DNA of 64,000 bases from Agelas oroides (taxonomy: Eukaryota; Porifera; Demospongiae; Agelasida; Agelasidae), in NCBI GenBank assembly GCA_949130485.1, contig OX422184.1, positions 25,279,674 to 25,343,673 of the forward strand, in the 5' to 3' direction. The notes under the pieces are model-generated. The model was not told the DNA's origin. It searched no databases and worked only from the letters and a program-made list of their open reading frames with translations. A program made the position numbers and the translations under genes. Below, piece by piece: positions 13,420-26,237 of the stretch (the first letter of the stretch is position 1; every line of letters starts with the position of its first letter).

Positions 13420-13869
13420 GACCAGCAGATAAGACTAAAGACAGTAGAAGAAAGTTAACAGAATAGCAGAGTAAAAGAAGACTGACCAGCAGATAAGACT
13501 ATAGACAGTAGAAGAAAGTTAACAGAATAGCAGAGTAAAAGAAGACTGACCAGCAGATAAGACTATAGACAGTAGAAGAAAGTTAACAGAATAGCAGAGT
13601 AAAAGAAGACTGACCAGCAGATAAGACTAAAGACAGTAGAAGAAAGTTAACAGAATAGCAGAGTAAAAGAAGACTGACCAGCAGATAAGACTATAGACAG
13701 TATAGAAGAAAGTTAACAGAATAGCAGAGTAAAAGAAGACTGACCAGCAGATAAGACTATAGACAGTAGAAGAAAGTTAACAGAATAGCAGAGTAAAAGA
13801 AGACTGACCAGCAGATAAGACTAAAGACAGTAGAAGAAAGTTAACAGAATAGCAGAGTAAAAGAAGACT
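13420..13869. repeat. Minisatellite, 64-bp unit
   Basis: About seven copies of a 64-bp unit beginning GACCAGCAGATAAGACTA and ending AGTAAAAGAAGACT, directly abutting the 32-bp array. One unit carries an extra TA (near 13698). Both arrays share the seam AGAAGACTGACCAGCAG, and the period is exactly double, suggesting common ancestry. Confidence 0.9.
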
Positions 13870-14443
13870 GACCAGCAGATACAGTAAAAGAAAGTTAACA
13901 GCAGGCAGGACGGGAAACGACGAAAACCAACTCGCAACAGGAGACCGCAGACCTTCGCACTATTTCAGCTAGGATCCAGAAAGAACTACCGCGCGAAGAA
14001 GCTTATATACCTCCGCGCGCGATCCAGCTGTATTTTATCAACGAATCAGCTTGCAGAGTTTAATTCAGCCCCGCCCTTTTCACTGGATGTGATCAGTACC
14101 GGGTATAGGTTAGTTTTCGGTACGGATCCTGGTCAGGAAATGAAACACCGACACCTCTCGGTCCCAGCTAATAGAGCTATGTACTTCCATTATTCGGTGG
14201 AGGATCTACAGGATCCAGGAAAAGGTTAGTTGGTTATGTACCACTTGACAAAACTAAAATATTTGTGAGGGGGTCATAATTTTGTCTGAAGTTGGGGGGG
14301 GGGGCTAGTCTCGTGCAGACCCCTTTCTAAGCATGCAACTAGTGGGTTAATTTGTAATACTGAGTACAACCTATGTTCCAATGAATGGTATGCCCCACCT
14401 TGCATACCTGGGGCAGATATTGGAGAAAGGGATTTGCCGTCAT
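13870..14443. other. Gene-free interval, probable 5' flank of the coiled-coil gene
   Basis: This contains GC-richer sequence with CGCGCG around 13990-14020 and no convincing ORF. As the interval upstream of the minus-strand start it is a reasonable place for the promoter, but no TATA or initiator was identified. Confidence 0.3.
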
Positions 14444-14804
14444 CAGTGGCGGATTTAGAAATTTAGAAAGGGGGGTTTAGCCACTGGCGCGTGAAGCGCA
14501 CCCGAAAATTTTTGGGTTGCCACGCCCACTTCTGGTCACGTGAATGCATTCATGACACACGTAATTATTTTGCTAGTGAGTTGTTTAAAATAGCTGGAAG
14601 TCCGAACTGAATATCTCGAAGCAACTCTAGGCCTAGTCAAACGTCTGGAGATCAGTATATACGTGAGTGTGTAACTGTGCCTGGTTGTTGTTGCTGCATA
14701 CCACTGCTGCATAATCATTTGATAGACTCGTACAGTTATGTACGCAAAAATACACTACTAGCCGCCAAAGGGGGATGCATTTGCACCCCCTAAATCCGCC
14801 ACTG
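14444..14804. mobile_element. MITE with CAGTGGCGGATTTAG termini, short copy
   Basis: Same family as 7770-8298: left end CAGTGGCGGATTTAG, right end TAAATCCGCCACTG. A 5-bp duplication GTCAT flanks it (14439-14443 and 14805-14809). The interior aligns to the other copy in inverted orientation with a deletion. Confidence 0.85.
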
Positions 14805-14809
14805 GTCAT

Positions 14810-15710
14810 AGTCGGGGATTGTCCCAATCCACTCAAATGGCATAATTTATTGTGTTAAATGTCTTTGGAAAATTCTTTGTTATTTCCACAAACACCCATA
14901 TCACCCTATCACGCACTGTGTATGACAGGGAGATATGGGGTATTTGTAAGGGGATGGTACGTAGGTTAGTGCCCCAGGTATGGGGGCTTGTTCTGTTAGG
15001 ACATGTCAATTCCCTCCTACTGCCCATCAAGCTGCAGATGTTGTAAGGCATTGCCAGAAATGCAACGACACGGACTTCGCACTGTTTGGAAACGTCCGTT
15101 ACATTTCCGTTACACATATTTCATGTTTTACTACGGGAGCCTATGGTGGTTCAAACTCTGACTTAAGTACCGAGCTTACCTTGTACGTAAATGTGTTGTT
15201 AACGATATATTCACCTTCTACTATCTCTCTACTAGCCACAGATATCTACAGTACTGGCTCTTGAAGGTCACAGAATTTGCCATTCGTGATAGTATTTCTA
15301 CCGTATTTTCACACATTGAAGTATGAAAAAATAGGCATTTCAAATTTTGTGAAATAAAAATATACACTTTTGCAGCTTATTTTTGATTGGTTAACGATAT
15401 ACTTCACTTTATTTATGGTGTCCTCTGCCCGACTGGCCGTAAAGGTTTTGCAGATTTTGTTCACAGAATTTGCCAAATTGGTACAAAATAGGTACGAAGT
15501 ACTACAAAACTGTACGCTAAGCATATACAATTACGGATAATTGCAAATACGGTACAACGTAAACTTCCGCATTTTACTTATAACTCCGTACGCTACGGAA
15601 ATAACGTCGTGACCGCCGCGCTATTCAAATTTCTGGCAATGGTAGGGCATACCACTGATGGGTGCATTACACCTGGACTTTGAGATCTCCTACTGGTTTA
15701 GTAATTAAGT
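14810..15710. other. Gene-free AT-rich interval
   Basis: No exon recognised. A 12-bp inverted pair, ATTGCCAGAAAT near 15052 and ATTTCTGGCAAT near 15630, may mark a degraded inverted-repeat element. Short ORFs on both strands lack composition or motifs of a gene. Confidence 0.3.
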
Positions 15711-18387
15711 CTAACAGTGAAACAGCCTTCCAGTGGGTTCTGTAGTCACTTCAACATCCGGGAACTCCAACAATGGCCGTGTAGCACACACCGACTGAGA
15801 TACATGGGCAATATTATCAAACCACTCATCACCTAGCATGGGGCACATGGTCAGATCTTCCAGGCTGTCTCCCTGTTTCTCTGGGGAGGAACCTAGGAAC
15901 GAGGCTTCCTGATTGACAAGTTAATTGCAAATCTGCTGCATTCCTTCATTTCAATTTCTGGGCATCAGAAGCTTCTAGCCCACTAGGTTCACTTGGGTTG
16001 GGGGGTTTTCAGCCATGCCAAAGACTCGAACCACTGTTTGACTGATGGAACCAAGCCTACTCGAGAGTTTCCCATCAGTTCGGGTTGCTTCAAACCATTC
16101 GAACCTGCTCGAACCACAGTTTGACTGAGGGAACAATGTTAACAGGATAGTTTCACATAAGTTCGGGGTTGTTCAACCACAACGAACCTGCTCGAACCAT
16201 ACTTTAACTGAGGGAACCAAGCCTACAGGATGGTAAAGTTCGGGGGCCTGAGAATGCAGCTATAGTGCCAAATAAAAGCTGACATAGTATTTTTACTGTA
16301 GTCTCACGAAACAGTGTCCTTGGGCAGAACACCATACAAGTCTTACAAAGATGGGGGTAGGCACTCTTTCAAGTGTTAACAACAAAAGAGTGCCCGTTGA
16401 AGAGCAGTTCTTAAAAGTTTCACTGGGATTATTGGCAAGCATGGTATACAAGCAAATATTCTTTCAGAAACATTTTGAGTGCACTTTGACTCTCTTCATC
16501 AGGCACTACAACAGATGAAGAGAGCCAGAGTGTAGCTTCATGCTTTTGTGACCTTCAAGCAGAATTTATGTGGCTGTTAAGAGCTAGATGAACAACAGTG
16601 ATCGATCTCAATCAAATAGGTAGTTCCTTGATTCTGCTTTTGTAGTGTGCATAGCGCAAGAAATCAAAAACCAGAGGTAAGGAAGGCAAGCTTTTTGTGC
16701 TCTCAACTAGTGTTTGGTTACAGGAGACCAGGTCAGAGCTACATAGAAGCAGTCACAGATACCACACCATGGACATTTAGGCAATGCAGTCATTTGTCCC
16801 ACCACAGCAAGTACCGTAGATCTGGAAATTTATAAAAATTTTGTGTTCTAAATTTTTGTGTAAAAATATTTTTGTGGTACAGGGTACCCATGAAAATCTT
16901 TTGATGGTATTATGGGTTCCCAGGTTTAGTGATCTGGAACGAGACTATGCATGCCAAGAAAACATAGAATACGAACAGCTTTCTGCATTCATGGCTACCA
17001 TGCAGCTGTTGGTGAACTAGTCGCGTGCAAAAGAGAACTGGAGAACGCTGTGGACATGTACTGTGGCACTAAAGATAGATGATTTATCGGAAACTGAGTG
17101 GAAAGTTGCCACACGTTTGCCATGAGTCACCTGCTGGTCTCGACTCTGAGAAGAGGCCGTCTCGCATGAAATAACTAGCTAGCTGTGCTGTGAAACTGTG
17201 TGCACAAATATGTGCTGACTGTAATGATTATCTGTTGTAAAAAAAATTTGTGTTTTTGTTTGCGTGGTTTACGCAAACCACAAAAATATTTTTACAGCTG
17301 TAATAAGTGGCTAGAAATACTGCAGTACTTCATCATCTTGCTGTGGCCCTGTATGCCTGCTGTTCTAGTGCCAGACATGAACCAATCACAAGGCACATCT
17401 CCCTTTAAAAAAAAAGGCCTAGATGTTATGTTAAAGTTAAGTTACCCACTGCGCAGGACACGTTTTGGCCAATACCAGGCCTCATCTGCTGTGCTGGGGT
17501 GATGGGGAGATGAGGACTACTATCTCATGCACAGATTGTATGCAGCCAGGTGGCTGACCTTATCCAAAAAATCTGTAGAAGCTTCTTGAAACCAGCATCT
17601 CTTTGTGCAGCTGTCCTTTGAGCAGCTGTCTTTCATTCAAAGATCGTACACAAAGTCATGGATCAATACTAGTGTGTAGCTCACTGTAGTAGTGTAATGA
17701 TTATAGCAAGCAATATAGTTGTGTGGGTCAAACATTCCCTCTCTCAGAAATTGCAATTCTTGAAATTGCTTGGAGTCATAACTGAATATCATTTGAAGTA
17801 AATTTTCACTATATATAGGCAGCATCATCAAGTTAATTATTTCACCCAGAACTACCCGGTGTATGTATATACTAAGAAAGTTGTCACCATTTGTTTTTCT
17901 TCATTGGTTGGATCAATCTCATAAATAAATTGAGTTGGTCTGCAGGGATAACATCTCCACACTCCATAGTTGTATATATCATGGTGGCAGATTTATTGAT
18001 GGAATGTCATTCATCATCTCATACTCACAAGCAATGCACCATGTTCTAGGTTGTAGGTCTTCATTGACTGCATTGGTAAACTTGTGTAGTGTCTTACCTC
18101 AAAGTTTATAGAAATCTCAATTATCAATTTCACTAGGAACTCGAGTTTTCCAAGCCAGTAGTGTACTGAGGACTTTTGCAGCAAGCAGTTGTGCGATCCA
18201 GGCACCTTCCCTCCAGTTTCACATGACTCTTCTTCAGTAGGATGTGTGTCTGGATGACGAAACTGTCACAACAGCTCTCCTATCTCATGTGATTACCTGG
18301 TGATTCGTCTATGGCTCCAGTGCCAGCAGCTCCGTAAGTCAAGTTTAGTAACTTTACCAGATGAAGTCCTCTAGCTCTGATTTCAAA
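15711..18387 (-). CDS. Unrecognised multi-exon gene (partial model)
   Basis: Exons read on the minus strand: 18297-18387, 18029-18249, 17856-17939, 17685-17808 and terminal 15711-15892 (stop TAG). The first joint gives ...GAIDESPD-THPTEEESC... and the third gives ...VYTYTG-ENLLQMIF..., both with clean phase. Two joints are unresolved. Exon 18029-18249 exits in phase 0 while 17856-17939 needs one leading base. At least one exon is also missing before the terminal exon, which encodes ...SLEDLTMCPMLGDEWFDN. A GTAAG/CAG pair inside 18029-18249 would give a 30-bp intron, but the frame is open across it. Codon use and charged, non-repetitive sequence look coding; I do not recognise the family. The 5' end was not found. 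Confidence 0.45.
16020..16245. repeat. Degenerate tandem repeat, ~70-75 bp unit
   Basis: Three imperfect copies share the string CTCGAACCA followed by TTTGACTGA or TTAACTGA and GGAACCAAGCCTA or GGAACAATG. It lies inside an intron of the 15.7-18.4 kb gene model. No coding sense. Confidence 0.6.
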
Positions 18388-18943
18388 CTATATGTAGCAG
18401 ATTGATACTGCATAGTATACTATTTGACAATCTTGGTAGGCAAGAGTTTGAGATAGTTAACTATAGTTGATTGCTTATTCCCTTAGCCCGCCTTAACTGT
18501 AATTCAAATTAGTAGTTTGTGAAATTAGAACTTCATCATACTTTCTCCCCAGTACTACCTGTCATACTTCATTGCTCTTGTGTTTGTTTGGGTGAACTGG
18601 CCGCCCTTTGTGCTACTCTGTTCTTCACTGGCACATGACATATGAAATCAAAATCACCATTACATTTGCATTCACAACTTACAAAACATTAATCGTACAT
18701 ACAAAGCTGCAATTGGAAAGAATCATTATTCATAACTGGTAACACTAGAGGAAAGAAACAGAACAGCATTATTTCATCATACACTGCTCTTTTTTTATTT
18801 TTATTTTTTTATTTTTGAGCATAACTGCACCACAAATGGAAAGAAAACGGTGACTGGAGTGCAGGTGGTAACTGCATCCCAAGTGCAAAGTATCGGATGT
18901 TTCGTTGCTTCGTTGCTCCTTTGCAGCGACTGGTAAAGTGATC

Positions 18944-19113
18944 ATGAGAGTGAAATTGTTGAAACCTATGTTAGGTGACTGTAGTATAAACAGAAGGCTG
19001 ACCAATACCGAACGAATGACCAATGATGCTGCTGACTTCTGGAAACCGCCTAAGTCTTTCCGTAGTGATTTGCTGACACCCAGAGATGGTTTTGTTTCAG
19101 TGCTCCTAGAATG
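18944..19113 (+). CDS. Possible coding exon of an unidentified plus-strand gene
   Basis: ATG at 18944 (context ATCATGAGAG) opens 56 codons ending in a good donor (GAATG|GTAAGC). The predicted segment is hydrophilic and non-repetitive (starts MRVKLLKPMLGDC, later DFWKPPKSFRSDLLTPRDG). The frame stays open upstream of the ATG, so it could be an internal exon. I found no downstream partner with matching phase; the opposite strand is also open here. Low certainty. Confidence 0.25.
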
Positions 19114-19744
19114 GTAAGCAGCAGCTGGGTACCCACGTAGCATCTATCAGCCAGTTTGAAGCCCAAACTGCATAGGCACGTGATTTAATGGCCGCATGCG
19201 CGTGACAATGGCGTGACTGAACCACTAAATGGCCGCACGAAAGAGGAATTCAGAGAGTTGTGTAAAGGTGGAGCACAAAACGCCACTGTATGCAAGGTCC
19301 GTTCTTGTAGCACTGTAGAGGTTGGAAAGATGTACTATTCTGTCGGGTGGCTTTTGAAAATAGTGTCTACAAGCCGAGTTATAATGCTTGAAGTTGATTT
19401 ACCATGGCTTCCTCAGCTACAGAAATTGCCGGTTTGTATGGTTAGGAAAGTTGTATTGAGAAGCCATCCGATGGAATGTCAGCATACATCACGTACACCA
19501 GTTGCATACTGTTCAGGAGGCTTAAGACCATTGCTAAGACCTCCGCCTTGAACTACCGAGGGTGCTCAGGATGCTTGGCAGAACACGCCCCCTCCTATGC
19601 AGAAGCAGGAGGTGTGGTCTTGGTGTGGTCAAGGGACAAGTAGATGGGTGGGGCTGATATATAAAGTAAACTTTCTGTGGTATTACTTGTATCTTCATGC
19701 CAAACAACAGTCATTAATCAGGTCGAAAAACATGATAAAAACAC

Positions 19745-21762
19745 TTAAGTCCCCTGAGTACGGAGCATGTTGGTGACTCTGTTGCGTGCAGTCTTGTATT
19801 TAGCACTGTAGCCAGTCTTCTTATAAAGAGAATTTCGGTTCCTCATGGCATTCTTTATGTTCTTACTTAACCAGGGTAGATTCTTTCGTGAAGCAAGATT
19901 TTTCTTTGGTATACGTTCCTCCATAATACTCATGAAGTTTGTATGCCATTGGGACCAGGAGAGGTTGATGTCTTCAACCATCCCAGTATCCCAGTCAAAG
20001 GTTTCAACTCTCTCATGTGCCCTGTCCCAGTCTGCCGGGAAATAGTGCCAAACAGAACGCCAGGGGGGGGGGGGGGGGGGAGGGGGGGGGTGGTCGAACT
20101 GTCTTGTTAGCATGTTTCATCTTGATCTCCACCCATACTCCAAGATGGTCTGAGTTTGACAAAGGAGGAATGGTCTGACAGGAGGAGAGAAAAGACGGGT
20201 TAGACAGTAATACAAGATCAATAAGGGAATGACAATTGTCTCGGTAGAGATGAGTGTAGTTATCAACAACCTGTGTTACACCAAAAGTAGACATGAGATT
20301 ACAAAGATTACCGAAAGAAGGGTGAGTAGTGTCAAAAAAGTTGATATTAAAGTCACCAATGAGTACAAAACTAGAGAACTGAGGAATGTTAAATGACTCA
20401 AAATAACTATGAAGAGAATACAAAATATCAGCTGGTGAACTAGGAGGACGATAAAACAATGACAAACAAGATCTATAATGTAAGGTTACAGTAAGCAGCT
20501 CAAGAGATGCATGGGAAGGAAGCCATTTAACAATGTACTTATCCAACATACATGAGAACACATACATGAGAACATCCCCGCCATGCCTGTTTCTGTCCAG
20601 TCTCATTGTCTGGTAGCCAGGAATCGAGATTTCGGAGTCCAGAATGTTAAGAGATAGCCAAGACTCTGTAATGCAAATTACATCTGGGCGATAGGAATCA
20701 GTCAAGAGTAACAACTCGTCAAATTTGGGGAGAAGACTCCTAGCATTAAAATACGCAATTTTTAGATTAGAATTAGACTGAGAGTTATAGAGCTATGAGA
20801 ACTTACACCCTCCACAGAATGGTTTGGGCTCCCTACTCTCCTTGCAGAGATTCCTCCTGCTGACTCTGTGTCTCCTGACGTTGGCTCAGAACAGCGGGAG
20901 CTGGATCTAAAGGGGCCGCCTCATTTTCACCTTCAGGTAAAGGGCATTGTTCTCCAGATAAAGGAGTCTGTTCATCACTCTCCAGATACCTGTAGCACGG
21001 CTCGAGTTTCCATGATGTTTGAAGTTCCACCTTCTGCCATTCACTTTCCAGCTGTTGAAGACAGGCTTCTTCCGCATGAATTACGTACCACCACCTTGTA
21101 ACCTTTCCATCAGTGCCCATTTTGAATTTCCTTTTCACCTTTAATACTTTGTCGCCAACAATGGTAAGGCGTGCAATCGAATTCACAACAATGGGGACAG
21201 TGCATGTTCTCATTGTGCCCCAAATGCGACAAGCACCAGAGACAAACTCTTTCTTGCTGGGGTTGACCAAGGCTTGCTGACTAGTTGTTCACTGTACATT
21301 GGTGGGTTGCACATGTATAGTATGCTGGTTTGTTCCGCATGCAGAGGCTCCAGCTTCACTCTGTTCCCCTTCTTACTTTGCTTCTTTCTCCTGGTAGCAG
21401 TGTGCCAGGGTTCATTGTTCTCAGTTGGGGGACTGGGAAGAAAATCGCCACTGTGAGCTTCAACTCGTTGAAGAGCTGCATGTAGTTCCTTGACCTCGGC
21501 AGTCAGAGCTGTCACTGTTGCTCTCAGTTCCTCAAGTACGACCCCATGAGACTGCTAGTAACACATAACACAGAAAAATGGATCAGAGGCCGTCGAAAAG
21601 TCTTGAAACTGCGCAACTGGAACACCAGCACAATAGCGATCTAACCATTTTTGGCATTTGCTTTCACAGAACAAAGCTTTGTCTTCTGCTTTGGTGACTT
21701 TGGCAGCAAACTGCGCATTCTTCTGCCTTCTTGTTAGCAGGGCACTTGCGTTTAGGAGGCAT
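19745..21762 (-). mobile_element. Decayed LINE: ORF1 with PHD-like finger plus endonuclease, RT missing
   Basis: Reading leftward from 21762 (MPPKRKC...), the remnant ORF1 shows a Cys/His pattern (ALFCESKCQKWLDRYC ... FFCVMC) like the PHD-type finger of some CR1/L2-group ORF1 proteins. It then shows a short coiled stretch (TALTAEVKELHAALQRV) and a basic region. From about 20714 an ORF2 endonuclease domain follows: ICITESWL, VLIGDFNINF, SNSDHLGVW, matching APE-type endonuclease motifs. The frame is broken around an expanded C/G tract at about 20063-20091 and resumes at 20013-19745. The reverse transcriptase that should follow is absent. Frameshifts and a stop also break ORF1. Confidence 0.75.
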
Positions 21763-24700
21763 GACCCTTTATTACTCCACTTACTCCTTCACAGATAAGT
21801 GCCTCTCCTTCTCAGTTCAGACACTGGTCAATGATAAGCTGTATTACACTGTAGCATTCGCATGGAGCTAGAACTTTTCAAAAAACAGTTAAATGGTTTA
21901 GTTTATGTTAGCTAAAAACCATCAGGGTAAATTTGGAGGCAAGAGGAGGGCAGACCCCTCTGGCAATATGTGAGGAAGTGTCTGGTTAGAACCTTGCTTG
22001 GAAGTGTCTTGAATGCTGGAATGCTGCTGTTTGGTGTTGATGAGAGAAAGAAAGCCACATTCGCCAACCAGCATTGAGATGACAGGAAGCAAATAGAACA
22101 TAGAAATTTTGAAAATTGGAGTAATACCTGATCAATAGACCTTTCCCACTAACATACGGAATCCGTGACGTCACGTCTGGGGTGCCTTGGAAGGCTTGCT
22201 GGGGCGAATTTTCAATTGCTATATACGGGAACGTAGCCTACGTTCAGATGGCTGCTGCCTTTGCGTATAGGGCCAAGCTGCCTAGACACCGACCTAGAGT
22301 TCCAGCATCGGCCTTTTCAACAGTGGTGGTAGTTCGAACTCCGTGCAACTTTTTTCAACACCGCCGTGGAGCTGTTAGATGAACATGTCTTGTGTGCATC
22401 CAATGGTTTGTGGTGGCTACTAAGTGTCTACTAACATCCCAGGCAGATTACGCAGGTGGGTTAGCTGGCAGCTTGAGAGATGGATGGTATCCTGGAGGCA
22501 CCAGAACCCTCTCCAGAATCCTCTGGAGGCTGCACATCCATTGACTTACCCATGAACTCTCACTTTCCACAACTTCAACATGCTCTCAGGCCACACCTAC
22601 CACACAGGAAGTGAATATACAGTAGGACATAGCGATAGTGAAATTGTAGAGTCTCACCAGTTGTGTTGAAGATCAGAAAACAAAGTTTGCAGGACTCAAA
22701 AACCATGACAGTCTGGCGAGACATTTCCGAGCAAGGTTAGAAGAGTCTGGGATCCAGACTACCTCATCTATTACTTATTGACAGTGTAAAGTGGTTCTGT
22801 CAGGTGACACACCAGTGAAATCCAATGTACAGAATACTACTCAGGGAAGGTAGGAACATGATTATGACATGAAAATGGTGTGCAATTGCAGCAATATGCT
22901 GGAGTTATAAAAAATGAGGCAAGTATGAAACTGTGTGTATATGCAAAAATAATTGGGCATAGCAGCTATATCAATAGAGTCTGTACAGCATGAAAAACCA
23001 TATGAATCAACTGCACAGAAACAAACCTTTGAGAGATATGAGTACATTTGTATGAACATTCATCAACTCATTGCACAGTCCACGTTGATCCTGGATACAG
23101 TTTACGCCCTGTGTCACCTTGAACATTCATAGACGAACGCTAACAGCAACCAAAGCATTCACTCTGTGTCAGTTTCATACCTGCCTAATTAGCCCATGTA
23201 GGCTACCCACTACTGTGAACCTCATGCAGTAGCTACTCACTTGGCTGTTTTTACAGCCCTAGTGCACATACCAAAAACAAATCAATGTAGGTGAAAACTA
23301 GCTAGCTACTAAATCAATGCTGATACTTTTGATGGCAGAAGTATTAGTCTCTTGGCTAGGTGGCTATTTCCCTTGTACTCCTTTTCTTTGAGGAGTGTAC
23401 AGAACTTGTATAAAAAAAAAGAAGCCATCACACATACAAATGTACCATAAATAAGTTCATTATTCTACTTGTGCATGCAGTGATGTGCATACATATACAG
23501 TCCTGTCCTGTGTAATCCGTTGCTGCATTTGCATGTCATGTCTTGTCTCCTGCGGCTGTTTTCAGCCTTGTTTTTTCAAATGGCCAGGATGGATGGAGCA
23601 TAATAGCAGTTGGTTATCTATAGATATGTCTCAAATTCAGTCTTATCAGTCTTCCACTGTGTATCCTCTAGCTGGTCAGTCTTCTATCACCTTCCATGCT
23701 CCCCAGTTGTCTGCCTGCATGTTTATATAGCCCTAGTGCACATACCAAAAGCAGACAAAGACTGCTCAATGTAGCTATGACATTCATGCAAAGTATGGAA
23801 GTTCAACAATCTGCACTTTGAGCAAGAACAGAAATTTTGTGGGGCGCAAATGTAGTATGCATTGGAAACTGCAAGCAAATACACATGTGCAAATAAAATT
23901 ACACTATGTTGCACTTAGTTGCTAATTAGTGATAACTTATAAGACACAAATACAACTACAAGGAACTTGTGTCAACGTTCTAAGCTCAAATTTACGGCAG
24001 CAGAGGCTGTGTCGTTGTACAGTCCGCATTACTATACACACAAAAGGCATTCTTCATGCCAGATTTTGCTATTTCACATTATCCACCAGCTTGTTTAATT
24101 ATTTCTTCACTCTTTTAAAAACCAGGAATAGTCAGTTTTTATTGCATGCAAGGCTACTAGCATGTCGCTGCATGACACACACAAGTCTCAGGGTCAAATG
24201 TCACATACAAATAGTCTTGACACTATTTCTCACTTTGTGTGTGTTTTGCAATACTGTTACTCTGATGATCAAGGAAGTCAGAGGATAGTTAGAAATAGGT
24301 TTGTTATACCTATAACGCCATTATGATGACGTACAAGACATAACTGTGAGTTTGGGCTTGTAGCATTGGCAGAGATTGGCTGTATAGTTGTGTCTATGCT
24401 ATAGCTAACTGCTGGAGTGCAACACAGTCCTCACGACGTAATTCTTGTGGGCTGTGTTGCCAAATTTGGGTCCTCGGATCCTTCGGTCCCTGGTCCTTGG
24501 TCCCGGATCCAGCTTTTATAGTCTTGCCAAATACCGCATATCACATTTATTGCTCTGATATACCTCGAGGGAGGGGCTTGGTACAGCTAAGCTGTTTATG
24601 GGCGTGGCCAGTAATGATGTCACAGTAAACATTAAGGGTGGGGCTACATGTAGCAACACTAAACAATTACCTCAAGTTTCTTAAAGTTGATTCACATAAT

Positions 24701-26237
24701 ATAACCTCAAAGACCATGGCCCCAGGTCTTAGTGCTCCTGAGGTGAAGAGATGAGGTAGTTATATGTTCGGTACACATTCTATAGCTAGGAACATTCTTA
24801 CTGCAAAAACAAATTGTTGTTTTAACTGCAGAGTGGTTATCCTAGTTGCAGACTACATAGACAGATGGTAGGTTTATTCACGTATGGTATTAGAGACTAA
24901 TTGCCTGAGAGGCAGCTGACCAGTTCATCTTACAACCACAATGCACTGAAACCCTTAGAACATCTGTGAGTGAATCATAAGAGAATGGAAGTTCTTTACA
25001 GCAACTTTGAAGTGCGTTTGTAATGGCTCCTTCACAGATGTTCTTGTTTTTGCAGAGTATGCTCTTAATGCAAGTAAGCAGGTGATTCCCTCACAGATGT
25101 TCTGAGGGTCTGTGTGTTATTTTTGTAAGATGGAATGGGCAGCTGCCTTTCAGGTTGCTTTTTTCTCTAATACCAATCCAACTACGGTAACCACTCTGTG
25201 GTTAAAATTTGTTTTTGCAGTGTAGTGGGTATACCAACATTGCATGTGCACAAATTGAAGGATTGTACTTGTGTGCCCTCCCTCAATGGTATAAACTGTG
25301 GGAAGGAGAGAAGGGTAGCTATACAGTACATGTACAAAGTTGTGCTTCCTCTGGGGGCAGTGTATCCTGTGAGATCAGTTGTATCTGTGCTTCTCTCTGG
25401 AATTCCAACCTGATTTCTCCCCACCCCCTCCCTCCCTCGCTCTTCTTTCTTCCTTCCCTCTGTCTATCCCTATCAAAACCTATACTAAACAAATGCATGC
25501 AAGCCATAATCTGCTATTAGCCTCGTACTCAGTATTCAACAATACACTGTGAAATTAATTCTGTCAGGACTGAACTAATGTAATACGTAGCAATATCTTT
25601 ACCTGGTATCCCACTTAAAATATTCAGTAACCAACAAATGTTCAGTAGTAACCTCAAAATGTATCATACTCTAGGTACCCAGAAATGGAGGAAGGAGGGG
25701 AAGAGGGAAGGGAGAAAGGACTAAAATCGAAAGAAAAGAAAAGTGTGTCTCCTCACCTCAAGCAAACTACCAACATCAGCTGGTGAAGGAAGTTCTCAGG
25801 CATCAGTAGGTCAGGTATCATTACAACCACTTTTTAGCATGCATGGATTCATTCTCTAACATAAGAAAACCTGGCAACTGTCAGTCCAATTCACTTTCTG
25901 AGTATGCAACAGCAGTAATAAGTGAGTGTGTGGTTGCTTAATTACTCTTCCATTGCTTAATCTGCATGTCATATCTCTTTCAAGATCCAGTTTGCGTTCT
26001 GACATTTTAGCCTGTTTTGTCTCTATTATACACAGTGGCTGAGTAAACAGCGATAAGAATATTAAACACTCTGTATACATGCAAACACAATGGCTAGTGT
26101 AGAATAATTACAGATAATTAAAGTTACATGACGTTTTGTCTCAGCTCATACATAGTGGTCACAAATACAAAGAGAGTTTAGTGAATACTGTGGCACTAAA
26201 ATGTTGCTACACACTGTGGTCATGCACAAGATTTTAG
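21763..26237. other. Gene-poor interval
   Basis: No gene I can name. Items seen: a TGACGTCA palindrome (CRE-like) at 22166-22173; an open plus-strand stretch at about 22330-22424 (...NTAVELLDEHVL...); a 44-codon plus-strand ORF at 22480-22614 (MDGILEAPEPSPESSGGC...) with coding-like composition but no identified partner exon; a pyrimidine-rich tract at 25420-25460. The rest is AT-rich and unfeatured. Confidence 0.35.

Noticed and set aside
13010-13870. CRISPR-like array
   Set aside because: The repeats are contiguous without unique spacers, and the genome is eukaryotic.
16921-17019. Plus-strand frame FSDLERDYACQENIEYEQ after a CAG
   Set aside because: Looks coding over about 30 codons but has no partner exon or donor; could be chance or an ancient fragment.
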